Shown: positions 1 through 12,500 of the stretch, in pieces
Layout: every line of letters starts with the position of its first letter
Numbering within the stretch: position 1 is the stretch's first letter
Assembly: GCF_023343835.1 (NCBI RefSeq)
Contig: NC_064437.1
Coordinates: 41,813,967 to 41,877,966, forward strand
Length of the DNA: 64,000 nt
Source: Lagopus muta
Lineage: Eukaryota > Chordata > Aves > Galliformes > Phasianidae
Direction: 5' to 3'
The notes under the pieces: model-generated
Database searches by the model: none
What the model was told of the DNA's origin: nothing
The model's input: the letters and a program-made list of their open reading frames with translations, nothing else
Made by a program: the position numbers and the translations under genes

Positions 1-790
1 CAGACAGCCTGAAGAACCCCCTGGTTCAGTTTCACCTTTGCCATATGCACGAGCTGAAGCCAAGAACTGGAGCTTTCCCCCCCCTTTAAGACCAAATAAC
101 AGCAGCTGTGCCAGAGAGCGGAAGACAACACTAAATCACAATCCCTCCCTCTGCCCTTTGTTACTTGCAGACAAACAGCCTCTTAAAATCCATCATAACA
201 TAAGGGAGACTGAAAAGGAGCTGAACTCCAATGAAATGTGACTCACCTATGATTCACGTCGCTTTTCTTCTCCTCTAGAGGAGGTTTCCAGCACAATTGC
301 CCTGCAAATAATCCTCCTGCTTCCAGAGGGTACCTCACAAACTTGAAAAGCAAGCAGGTCTCAGTTCTGGAAGTCACTACAGGTTGTTTCCCCCCCCCCC
401 CCCGATAGAAGATTAAATGTGCATTTTGGAGCTTAACCACACAGAGATATCATTTCTTAGTACTGCAGGCTATAATGAATACATACATACAGCAGTAAAG
501 TGTCCCAGGAGGCTCTATTTGTTAGGTGGTGCAGATCAAAAGACAGACTGGACTTCACTTCACTTGACCTAGGTGTGTGCCATAAGGTACCCAAGGTGGG
601 GAGCAGAGGGCAGCACTGAGATCTCCCCATCCTCAGCAGCCCACAGTTCAAGGGCTGCAGATGCATTCCATGCCTCCCAACCACCTTGACCTGCAACTCC
701 ACAACCCATGGGTTGCCTCATTTCTTTGTGTATCTGCTTTGTCCTCCCACTGCCACGCTGATCTGCTTCTCTTCCCTTCCTCGGTGCCAG
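1..790 (+). other. PCBD1: PCBD1 intron 1 (3' part)
   Basis: This stretch precedes the first PCBD1 exon in the window and ends in a splice acceptor (TGCCAG at 785-790). I see no coding exon or recognisable repeat in it, only a run of 14 C at 390-403. PCBD1 exon 1 should lie to the left of the window. Confidence 0.6.
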
Positions 791-1995
791 GCAGGTAAAG
801 CCCACAGGTTGAATGCAGAGGAGAGGGAGCAGCTGCTGCCAAACCTGAGAGCTGTGGGGTGGAACGAGGTGGAAGGAAGAGACGCCATCTTCAAAGAGTT
901 CCACTTCAAGGACTTCAACCGGGTATGAGCATCGGTGATACCAAGTTTGACAGCTTGGAAAAGCTATTTTACAGAGCAGGGAGTCCCACCTGCATGGCTC
1001 AGCCACAGAAACCCCTCTTTTTGCTAAAACACAATGGCTGAGCAAGATAATCTACCCAAGACACCAAAGTCTTCAATCCAGCGTACAGTTTGTCTGGGAA
1101 AAGTTCCCCAAGGAGAAGACCCATAGAAAAGCCCAACAAGACCGAACATCCCACGTCTTGCTTTTACCTAGATCCCTGCAAACACAGGGTGTAAAATTGA
1201 TAGTGAAGGGGTGAAAAGCAATATAGCATGAGATAAGCGGTTCAGAACTAACTTTTCTTATTATTCCACTGAGCAGGCCTTTGGCTTCATGACCAGAGTG
1301 GCTCTACAAGCAGAAAAACTGGATCACCACCCTGAATGGTTCAATGTGTATAATAAGGTAAGAAGCGTGGATGGCAGGGACGCTCAGAGCTCTTCAGGGA
1401 GCCAAACCCATTTGTCAGGCATAAAACAGCACTCTGAGCAGCAAGTCCTGGTCAGATCAGCACAACTTCTTCACTTGGATGCTGTTCCCTTGGCATACCA
1501 CAGACAGCCTATAGCTATGACCCACAAGCCCTCACCTCCCCCCTTTTTTTCCTGCCCATCTGAGCAGTAGCTATGGGTGCACTAGCACCAGAGTTGGTTT
1601 TTTTTAAGTTAGTACCAGAAGTAGCAGCAAGGGGAAAAGCTTCTGGAGAAAGTGAGTTGAAAGGCAGGCACAGCTAGCTGCTATGACCAATGCAATGGTA
1701 GCTGTCACTGCTTATGGCCAGGAAAAAAAAAAAGAGACAGAATGCCTCAACTCCTCTCCCATCCCAGTAAATTTTGCTAACCAGTTTGGAGAAACTAATA
1801 GTGCTACCTGCCTGACCAGATGCAATCAGTTGAGCAGTGGGGGAATGTGCTCCTGTTCTGTCTGCCAGCAGCACTCTGTCTTTCTGTCTGGTTTAGGTTC
1901 ACATCACCTTGAGCACCCACGAGTGCACAGGTTTATCCGAGAGAGACATCAACTTGGCCAGCTTCATCGAGCAGGTTGCAGCTTCTCTCTCTTGA
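791..1995 (+). CDS. PCBD1: PCBD1, pterin-4a-carbinolamine dehydratase / HNF1 dimerisation cofactor (exons 2-4)
   Basis: PCBD1 dehydrates 4a-hydroxytetrahydrobiopterin during BH4 recycling in the cytosol and, in the nucleus, stabilises HNF1 dimers as DCoH. Three exons are visible: 791-922, 1277-1357 and 1897-1995 (stop TGA). All junctions are phase 0 with GT/AG ends. They encode 103 residues beginning [11 protein letters not shown]; with a Met from an upstream exon the total is 104, the usual family length. The active-site signature is present: DHHPEW holds the paired histidines, and STHE near the C terminus holds the third. The protein is nearly identical to mammalian PCBD1 by eye. Exon 1 would have to supply only the ATG. 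A second possible acceptor four bases downstream (GGCAG before GTAAAG) breaks the frame relative to an ATG-only exon 1. The gene converges on SGPL1. Confidence 0.97.
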
Positions 1996-2572
1996 CCAGA
2001 GAGGGAGACGCGTGAAGCCAAAAATCAGCCCTGCCGCAGCCACGACCCGCACCTCGCCTCAATGACTGCACCTCACATTTTCTCCTGTTTCCCAACCAGT
2101 GCCCAGACCCAGATTGCCTAAGACTGCACCAGGCTCCCTGCCCCAGCTTGGCATTTCAGACAGGTGGGAGCACCCAGCAAGCCTTTACTCCTGTGCATAT
2201 ACTTCTCTCTCATCTCACCACTTCCACTCTTAAACCCTTCTTTATCTGTGCACTACCCCCCTACAAATGGCTGACTCTTGGACTTTCAGAAACCATGCCC
2301 TTCTACCAGGAGTAACATTACACAATTGCAGGAGTAAATCTTTCCAGAGTATGACCCCATCTAGTCACTACTGTTGCTTCTTACATACCAAAATATGCTT
2401 TACTATTCAAAACATGGTATGTTAACCCTTTGGTATCTCTATGACACACTGACAACTGTGATGTGCAATTTGGTTATTAATGTAACCTCTCTCTAGCAGT
2501 ATTATAAGAAGGCATGTGATCTCACTGCTATTGTAAGTGGCTTTTAGTAGGATACCAGCTGAAAATGTTTAC

Positions 2573-2578
2573 AATAAA
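2573..2578 (+). promoter_or_regulatory. PCBD1: PCBD1 polyadenylation signal AATAAA
   Basis: A canonical AATAAA lies about 580 bases after the PCBD1 stop and is followed by T/G-rich sequence (GTTCTTGGTTG), as expected for a cleavage site near 2595. The 1996-2572 stretch is then the 3' UTR. Confidence 0.75.
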
Positions 2579-2599
2579 GTTCTTGGTTGAGCTCATGTC

Positions 2600-5500
2600 A
2601 GTTTGGAAAGCGGCCTCATTGTCAGAATTGTCCCAACAAGTTTTCCCAAGCCAGGTGCTGTCCTGATTGCCTCAGGAAGGTGCTTCTTCCATGGAAAAGC
2701 TTCGTGATAAAGCATCATGGAGAAGAGGCACATGCCTTCCCAGGTCCGCACCTCAAAGCGAACAGGGTCTGAAAGAGAATGAGATTTTCAGAGCCTGATT
2801 AGAAGCCAGTGCAGATTTGGAAAAACTGCTTGTGCTAAAAACTAAAGTGCAACTATCATACCCAAGGCACAAACACAGGGGAAGCACAACCAAAAGGGAC
2901 AGAAGTAGCCAGGCATCAGGCCAGAGGCTGCTTACTGTGGCATACCTCCCATAAGATGTTTTAGATGGATTTGGTACTGCGAGATCCTCACTTCAGTAAC
3001 TCAGTGTCTTGGCATTCATGCAGGCTGCAGTCAAACTGCTGCTTTTTTGGAACAACAAGAAGGATTTGCTATGAAACCTACAGTACTTTTCAGCAAAACA
3101 GCCTGGGAGAAATATTTCCATAAGTAGTAAGAGAAAATCCATAGCTCTTCAAACACTTACAATTTTCGGTACCCTTCAACATCATATGCAAGCTGAAGTC
3201 ACAGACACCACTTTCATCTTGACAGAATAAGATAGCAGCTCAGATTTAACATAATTCATAAAGCATTTCTCCTGCCAAAGACTAGGTTGAATATAAGCAA
3301 AGATCAAGAGCAACAGGTCCCCATCCATTCAAACCAGCACCAAAGCAGAAAAAATAAAAGTTCAACAAGCCTAGGTAGCTCAATGCACCACTTTAATACA
3401 AACTAGGCCCATCTTCACCATCTTGTCAGCTATTTCAGCCTACAGTTTTACACTGGCAAACTAGAGCAATACAGAATACTGCCATCAGAGGAACTGATCC
3501 CATTCATTCATTAAAAACATTCAGTGCGAGTTTATTGGGCAATATATTATTGTGTTGTATGCAACCCTTCCACTCTTCTAAGTCATCAGAAAAGTGCAGA
3601 GGAAATCCATGGCATGAAGACAGACATCTCTTCTTGGTCCATCACACCGGATATTATTCAGTCTAGTACCTTATGAGCACCCAACTCCTTCAGGAGTGCC
3701 TTGTGCAAGTATATCTAGTGTCTCACTTGGAAAACCTGGCCAGTTGGAAATCTCACAGGAATTAACAGTTGGGAAGATCCCTCCAGGTCTAAAGCCATAT
3801 CCACTTCCAGATCAGAATCCAGTCCATACAATTGTTCTTTTTCACATTTTTTTTTTCTTCCTTTTAAACAACTATTGAACCTGTTACTCTCAATTTTCAC
3901 TAAAACCATTTGGCATGACAAAGGAGATGCAGATTACATGTTAGATAACAAGGATGAATAAAGACTACACAGCAGTAAATTACAGTGGCCTGTTGTTGAC
4001 CACAAAATTACATTTACAATATAGAACAAATACATATTAAACAATTAAACCCACAAATATTACTAGTAGGCGAATCCAGAATAGAGTACAGTGATTTACA
4101 AATAACATCTTGAAATACACAGGAAAATATGAAAGGGAGCACTGATCCATCAGATCCATCAACCTTCTTTGGGGGGAAGGCAAGCAGGGAAGAGGAAGGA
4201 GTTCCTCCCCTTCACCCCACTCTGTTCCTTCCCCATTATCTTTGAACGCAGGAACAAAAAGACTAGCTCCCTTTTTATGTTTTCCAAATGTTGGTTCAAA
4301 GAGAACCATCACAGTAGCCAGACACTTCAGACTCTCTCCACAGTACAGCAAACTCAGAGATGCAGTAATGATCACATTAGTAAGATGTTAACAGAATAAG
4401 GAGGTCCAACATAAATGCCAGAGCTGGTAACACCACCAACAGACAATTCAAATGTGATGTTTCCAGAAGAGCTCAGAGTCATGCACAGAGTCATCAATGA
4501 CAGGCGATGGCCAAAATACTTCATCTCCTAGCACTGAGAATAAACCTGTTAAAAAGCAAGTTATTCTTCCCCACTGGGCAAAAGGCTACACTTGAGTGTG
4601 TGGTGGCTGTTAAGAAGCCTTCTCATTCTGCATAATTATTGTGCAAGTGTGTGCTTGGGCTTGTCGAACCTGTGAGAGTCAGGTTAGGGCCAAGCAGCCC
4701 CCTGTGGCAGAGATGCTTTCAGATGCTGTAGCCACGGCACAGTGATCTCCCAAATGATGAACCATGCCTGGGAAACTCTATGTAACTTGCAGAAAGCTGA
4801 GAGCAGGCACATGGGAAAGCCCTCCAGCCCCGTTTAACAACTCGAGAGAATCTAGCTCATCCTTAAGGCAACAACTACCTCACATTGCTCTGTTCCAGTA
4901 AAAACAGTGGAGAAAAACAGGAAGGGTGAGACATATGCCCAAAGCTCTGTTACCTCCAACTTACTGCATCCTATCTTCTACCTTTCAGAACTATGCCAGC
5001 ATCCTTATAATACTGTGAAGGGACTTGGCTCAATAGCACTACCATTCTATCTTATGGGCAAGCATAGTTTACCTGAGGCCAGTCTGCCTTTGAGGTTTTG
5101 TTTTCAATATAGTACCATAAGGAAATGGCTGCAGCTAACCTTGCAGTCAACAGCTGACCCCTCCAACCCTCCCTGGCATCCCATAAAAAGCCAGAGAAGC
5201 ATCAAGGCACAATGGTGAATGCCCTTTTGAGAATGTGCCTTAAAAGAATCAGTGCAAAGAGCAGAGAAATTACTAATTCCTATTACAAAAGTCACCTTGT
5301 TATACTAAAGGATTATGGTTTAAAAAAAGGTCAGCTTTGGTGCCATACATTTGCACATTAAGTCCCTAGCTATCATCAATGCCAGGGCTTGACCAACTCA
5401 ACTACAGCATTGTGGGATAGTGCAAAACCTTCAAGTTTCAACAGCGAAATCACTGTTTTGCACATCCCTCCAGAACTGTGCAAGGTGCAACAGCACTCTA

Positions 5501-6256
5501 GGCGGTAAACGCATGTCTTCTAGAAGAGGCAGGGAAGTAAAACAGATACTATGTACCTAAGGTTTTCAGTACCGTTCAGTTCCTCTCTGTATACCACCCA
5601 CTGGGTTTCTATTTTTGCTGTTATTCAAATGAAGAGATTCCAGAAAAGGATTGTGTGTTGGCCTCCCCTCCCCATTCCTCAATAGATAATGACTGCAGTC
5701 AGGTCTCCAGAGGGGATTTTAAAGAGTAATGTGACCATCCTTCCTTTGCGCTACATAGATATATAAGGCTTCCAGTACAGTTTGTTAAATGCAGTAGTTG
5801 GGAGGAATACTCAAAAGAAAACAGAATTTTCTATTTATTTTCTACCTTCAACTCCTGGGAAGAGCGAAGCTTTGGAACATAATGTGAGAATTCAAATCTA
5901 ATGCTTGGCTTGGCTGGACACCAGCTGAATACACGGTCTGAGGAGAAGAAACAGCAAGGAACAAAGAGACATACAGAATACCTGAGGAATCTGGAGATGT
6001 GGAATGGACATTCAGTTCATCATCAGTAATCATGATGAAAATATACAGGGGGAGGAGAAGAAAAGCCTTAGGACTAAAGCTGGGTATGAAAATAATGCAG
6101 ATTTCAGAGCAGACAAAGATGAGGAACAAAGTTTGACATCAAGCTGCCATCAGACCTGCAACTTTAAGAACAAAGGCTTACTGCAATCTCCTTCCTTAGG
6201 AAACATTTAGAACCACCTCAGTGCTAGCTGGCAAGGCACCAATTGTTGTGCTACAG
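2600..6256 (-). other. SGPL1 3' UTR and PCBD1-SGPL1 convergent spacer
   Basis: No coding exon is visible here. On the minus strand two AATAAA hexamers could end SGPL1: 5839-5834, about 420 bases after the stop, and 3536-3531, giving a 3' UTR of about 2.7 kb. Mammalian SGPL1 has a long 3' UTR, which makes the distal site plausible. The stretch 2600-3530 is then the spacer between the tails of the two genes. No repeat element was recognised. Confidence 0.5.
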
Positions 6257-9200
6257 TCAGTTGTGGCCGGGAGAGCCGTTCATGTGCTTTTCACTGCCAG
6301 GAACATCCGTGCTGTACAGGCCATCCAAGTATGCCAGGGAAATCTCTGCTACCAAGCTCCTGTCTGGGATGGACTGGGCCATTCCATAGATGGCTCCCTA
6401 AGCAGAGAAGAGGTCATTACATGGGATCATTAACGTCATTCCAGAAACAAGCTCACACTGCACACACACACTGATCAGGCTCTGGATCCTTACCATGCCC
6501 GTGGTCTTGGCGTTGAGATTCTTCATTATGTCCTCAATGCTGTCTTTGACATCTTTCAGGAACTGCTCAGCCACACCAGGCTTCGTGTGCAACTGTGTGA
6601 TGCAAAGATGAATGCTGGGCAGGCAGGGCAGAGAGGAGAGATTAGTCACTTTGTGTATGGCAGCTGCACATTTACACAGCAACTGACAGCTCCTTCCCCA
6701 GCCAGTAACAACTGCCTACCTCCTTAAATTAACATTTCACTGGTATTAAGGGAAAAGATTATTCATTTCTTTCCAGTTATAGATAACCCCTGCAAAATAC
6801 TTGCTAGAACCAAGCTGCAGGAAGCTCAACTCTTCTTTTGCAAGGTGGCAGCTCCCCTTTCCTTCCTGACATCAGCATAGACGATTAAAGGTCCGCACTA
6901 CCTTACTACGTCAGCTACCCCCAGCATGGAAGTCAGCCCCCACCAGGAGGAGCAGAGTTACTCACACCTCCAAGCTATTACTTCAGGCTCTCTAGACTCC
7001 TCTTCAAATCTACAATTGCAAATCTAAAAATTTTAATGCAGCTCTATCTTAGAACATTTGTCCCTCTCACCCACAGAAAGGCAAATTTCACCTATTAAAA
7101 AAAAAAACAAAAAAAACACAAAAAACAAAAACAAAACAAAACAACCAATTTTGACAAACATTTCTTGGGCATCAGGCTGGAAACATCACTGAAAATGACT
7201 GGCCCTTCACTGCTCTTTCAATTACCTTCCTCTTCAGAGGGCAGGTATTTAAAAAACCAACCAAATAAATCCATGTGTACTCACTAGCAGACATGAGATA
7301 AAGCCCCAGCAATTTACATTTTTCTGCTTGCACTAAGCAGAGATAAATAGAAAGGGAGCCCAGTTATGCCCTCTGCCAGGCTTATTAATATTACTATCGC
7401 TGCTATATATGAGCAATTACAAACATAATTGCTTCTCCATAGAGAAGAAGTCTGCATACAATTTATCAGATAACAGACAACACCACTCAGCAAATTAAGG
7501 TGGCCTAAAGTCAACTATCTTGCATACCCTGGCAATGCACATTGCTCCTCTGTCTACAACAGCATGACCACAAACTCACCTTGGTGGGAACTGCAAGATG
7601 TTCAAGTTCCATCCTTTTGCAGCTAACAAATTAGATAACCGATAAATGTCAAATGTGTCTGAACCAATGGAGAGGACAGACACCTCAGGTTTCCCAAAAA
7701 TGAAGATGCTGTCAATTTTTCTCAACCTTGAAAGAACATTAAAAAGAAATGACTAAGCAGGGTTACAAGGAAACGGCAGGAAGGGAACAGACATTTAGTC
7801 TACCTATCTGGGGCCTCAACAGAAGAGAGGGGAACAGAGCAGAGCACATGCCTACCAAAGGAAAGAAGAGAAAGCAGAAGACACTCTTGAAGCAAAGAGT
7901 CAGAAGAAACTCTTGAAGCAAAACCAGCTAAATAAAGATGCCAGCACCCCACCACTCCAAGTCCCTCAACAGTCTGGCAACTGCGCAGACAACCTGGGCA
8001 TAAACAAGTATCTTCTCCTATCACTATCCAGTGGATCCCTGCAATAGCTTCTCTAGGAAAACAACAAAAAAACCCAGAAAAAAAACCCCAAAAAGCTAAG
8101 GCACACACGTACTCTGATTCAAGGAAGCGAGCTGTTTTTATGATCCTTTTCGTGGCCTCAACGTAGCCCGACTCCCCCATGTGCATCAGAGTTGCCCAGC
8201 ACGCAGCTATGATTCCACCAGCCCTGGAGCCTGCTATGGAGGGGGAGGCGTATATGCCCCCTTGCCAGTCAGGTGCCACAAAGTACTGGTAGCTCCTGTA
8301 CTTCTTGTCGCTGTACAGCACCACAGAGGAACCCTTGGGAGCGTAGCCATACTGCAAAGGGGTAACAAGGCATTAAAAAGCAGCAGGACTCAGTAGCATG
8401 GTCAAGCACCTACTACACACTGCTACCACAACCCACTTGCCCACAGGCATGTTGCACAAAAGCACCTGAACCCTTGCCCCTGCCCTTCAGCACTCCTCTA
8501 CATTGCAGGAAAGAAATGCCTGGTGCCAAGGATGGCATCAGAAATCGCTCCCCCAGAATGAAAGCATTGGAAGAACTCTCTCTCCCATTTTTACCTTGTG
8601 GGTATCAGCAGAAATGCTGGTCACACCTTTCACTCGGAAGTCAAACAGACGTTTCAGAGGGAACCCGGCCTTCTCCATGAAAACAATGAGAAAACCACCT
8701 AGGCAGGCATCGACATGGAAGGGGATTTTGTACTTCACTGCAAGCTGCACGTAAACGAGATTTGAGTGAGTAAAGCAATCAGGAAAGAATGTGAGCTAGT
8801 TGGGGTACCCAGTATTTCACACTTGAAAGCATTTTTTTGAACATCACGCCACCCTCAACTCGTTGAGGACAGGAGACCAGGAAGGACTGGCTACTTGTAG
8901 AATGCCTTCTCCAGCCTATTCTGCATGTTTAGACAGCACCAGCAAGATAAAACCTTTCTGTTTGGGCAGCTTGCTGTATTTGACAAAGAGATGAGTCAAT
9001 TTGGTCTGACAGCAGCATCCCGGAGAAAGCGTGAGGACATGCTCCAAATGAAAAGAAAGTCAGAAGCCCTGGCTGGTTACATACAACAGAAGTAACTGGA
9101 ACAAGGAAAGTAAAACCAAGAGGCGTGTTTGAACCGAGATCCTGGCCCTTTGATTTCTCCTCACAACACATTCCTCTGACTTCTACACCAAGCTTGCTAC

Positions 9201-9539
9201 AACCAGTGGCCCTAAATCAAAGCCTTTTTACAAGGTGGACTATTTTGCTGTTATTTCTTCTCGGATATCAAAGGACAAACCCTTCTGGCTGGTTTCACAG
9301 AGAGAGCAGCAAAGCTTTAAGTCACAGACACAGTACTTGTCTTCAGTTAAGCAGGAGTTCACGGCACAGGCTGGGGAGTTCAGAGACAAAGCATGTGCTT
9401 GTCACTTTGCCTTGCCACATCACACTGTGTGCAGCAGCTTAAATCCAAACCCAGCACCATGCAAACTGTTATATGACAATGCCCAGAGGTAACATCTGGT
9501 ATTTAAAGCCTAACCTCCCACAGAAGATACTGAGTAAGT

Positions 9540-9572
<33 letters not shown>

Positions 9573-12500
9573 TAGCCCTGCATTCCCCCTTTCCAGATCA
9601 TGTCCTGCATATGCTGCTGTTGACTAACAGCATTTAATGGCAGCAGCACATTCCCACCAATCTGCATCTCTCATTAGATTCACAGGTTGGGATCCTGGAA
9701 CACCTCTCCGCTCACTCTTCTTGTGTAGAACAATGCAAAAGTATTTCAGTGGTGAGTGGAGACAGGACAAGGGGAAATGGCCGGAAACTGCAGCATAGGA
9801 AGTTCCGCACAAACGTGCGCAAGAACTTCTTTACAGTGAGGTGACGGAGCACTGGAACAGGCTGCCCAGGGAGGTGGTGGAGTCTCCTTCTCTGGAGATG
9901 TTCAAGACCTGCCTGGATGCCGACCTGTGCGACCTGCTGTAGGGAACCTGCTTTGGCAGGGGGTTGGACTCGATGATCTCTGGAGGTCCCTTCCAACCCC
10001 TACAATTCTGTGATTCTGTGATTATTGCTACAGCACTTAGAAGCCCCAGGAGCATCCTACCTCTGCCACCTCTTCGATGGGGTCCATAATTCCATGTGGG
10101 AACTGGGGAGCAGAACAGACCAACATGGCTGTGTTCTTCGAAATAGCTCTCCTCATTGCCTGAAGATTTAAAGAGAGAAGATGCTCACATTCCATTTACC
10201 AAGTGCCACCCTGCCAAAAAAGATAAAAAAATAAAACATGCAGCGCCTGGTCTTAAAATCTAACAGAAAGCCCACAGAAAGCAAAGTGATGAGCTATAAG
10301 CATGAGAAGACAGCAGTTCAGAAGACCTATCCACTTGAAAATACTAGCACAGGCTGTTTTGTTCATCCTCATCTGAAACCTGTAACTATTTCCAAAATAT
10401 GTAAACTATTCCATTCTAAATGAATGACAGAGAACAAAAGGATGGCTTACATCCACTTATTTCAACCAAAAACTTGTATGCAATGACACTGTTATTCCCA
10501 CTGTCCTTCCTTGTACCCATGAAGCACGGTTCATCTCTCTCTATCCACTGACTTGCTGGGTAAGTCCTGGGTAAGTAGATTCTTTGCTGTTACCTACGTA
10601 ATGCTAATTTCCCCACAGAAAGGAGTTCCACACTGACTGGAGTGATACCTGAACATCCACTTCCATAGCCTTGGTCAATGGGATATGAATCAACTTCATT
10701 CCAAAGTAGTGTGCTGCCTTGTCAAACGCAGCATGAGCGCTCACCGGGACCAACCTAGAAAAGTAACATATCACATACTTCAACCCAGGCAGCATGCAAG
10801 TCTTAGCACAAACAGGAGAGTAAAAAGAAAAGAATTCAGCCTGCAGGTATTTCAGTGTTTCTTCCCTTAGGGACAGGTCACAAACAGACCATGCACATGT
10901 TTCAACCGGCACAAGAAAGACCAGGCACTATTCTGGATGAAACAATCCAAAGAAAGCCTAATAAAGTCATTCTGTTCCAACTGCATTGTCTCCTGTGAAT
11001 CAGGAGTTCCTATGAAGGTTAACTTCTTGTCATATCAAACAACATTTTACTGTCTCCAAACCCTCACCCTCCTCAGGAGGGGCACATGACAATAAAAAGC
11101 AAGGAGCAACAGAAGTACACTGAAATAACATAACATTTGATGTCTGCCATCTCCAGTGGCAGAGTCTGAACCGCTTCAGTTAACCTTGTTTTCACATCTT
11201 TATTGGGGCCTTTAATAGCATACAAAATTGTTAGAAAAGGAAGAAAAGAGCCACAGGAATTCAGCAGAAGATGAACACCATTTTATCTCTCTTTATATGT
11301 TCCCCTCTTAAGCAATTAACCAGAGAAACATTTTTGATGCACTGTCTAGAAAGAAAAAAAAAAAAAAAAAGCACATTAGAGAGCAAATCCTCTATTAGAA
11401 GTCTAACGATTAGCACAGTTCCTCATTTCAGCCCCAATCAATCCCAGAGTTTTCAGGCTAAACCCTCTTTGATCTGAATAAATCAAAACCCTTAAATACT
11501 TCAAAGTGCCTTGCAATCTCAGCTCAAGAGGAGCTCAGAGCGGCTATGAGCAGGCCCTGGCTACAGCTGCATGCAGGTATTTGCAAAAATACTCTGCATA
11601 GTGAAGTTACAACAGCTCCGCAGCCAACATTCACACCTGGCACCCCAGGCTACTCAAAGGCTCCTGTGCTTCTGCAATTCCCTTCAACCCAGGGTTCCCT
11701 CCTGTATTCAGGGCCTTCAAAAAGAGGTGGACAAGAAAGAGGTGGCAGCAGGCTACGAAATGAAGGAATGCTGGGGTCTAGCAGCCACCTCAGCTCTGAA
11801 GGACAGCGAGTCACAAGGCCACAAAGAAAAATCCCAGCCACAAAGGATTGCTCACATTTCTGGATGTTTGATGCCTCTCTCATAAGCCAGGTCTCGGTAC
11901 GCCTTGCAAGCCATCAGGATACTCTCAGTTCCCCCAGATGTCATCTGTTGTGAAGAAAAGAAACAAATAAGGAAAATGGCCGCTGATGTGGATGCTGCAG
12001 CAGAGGAAAACTGAAAGTGGGATGCTGCCACAGCATCTCTGCCCAGCACTGCTTGGAGGCAGAAGATGCATAGGACAACTCAGGCTTTCAAGGGCACTGA
12101 GCAGCTTAAGGTTGCTTCCTGACATCCAGGTTGAAAGTGCATATTTAACTAGATGTTGACTTCTCTGTTTCAAGTTAAATGAAATAAAAGCACAGAAGCC
12201 TAATGAGAGGGGACCACACAGCACAGTCACTAGCTGACAGAGATGACCACTCCTTATGAAACTACAAGCACATACTTACCCCCTTGATTACCTGGGCATT
12301 ATTTATCTGGCTTTCAGATTAATGGTGCCACGCATACAGAAACAAGTAAGTTAAGCCAATCAAAGTACAGCAGAGTTTATTAGGTTTGGAGTAGTGCCAC
12401 ACTGGGGCCCAGAGCCAGCTTGATCTTGGCACTGCTCCTGAGCCAGGAAACCTTCCCAGATCTGGGAGCAGCGCAGAGTGCTGAGCCCTCTCTGTAGAAG

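Noticed and set aside
9542-9570. Poly(A) run as the tail of a processed retrogene
   Set aside because: No coding remnant or target-site duplication is visible beside it, and CR1-driven retrocopying with poly(A) tails is rare in birds.
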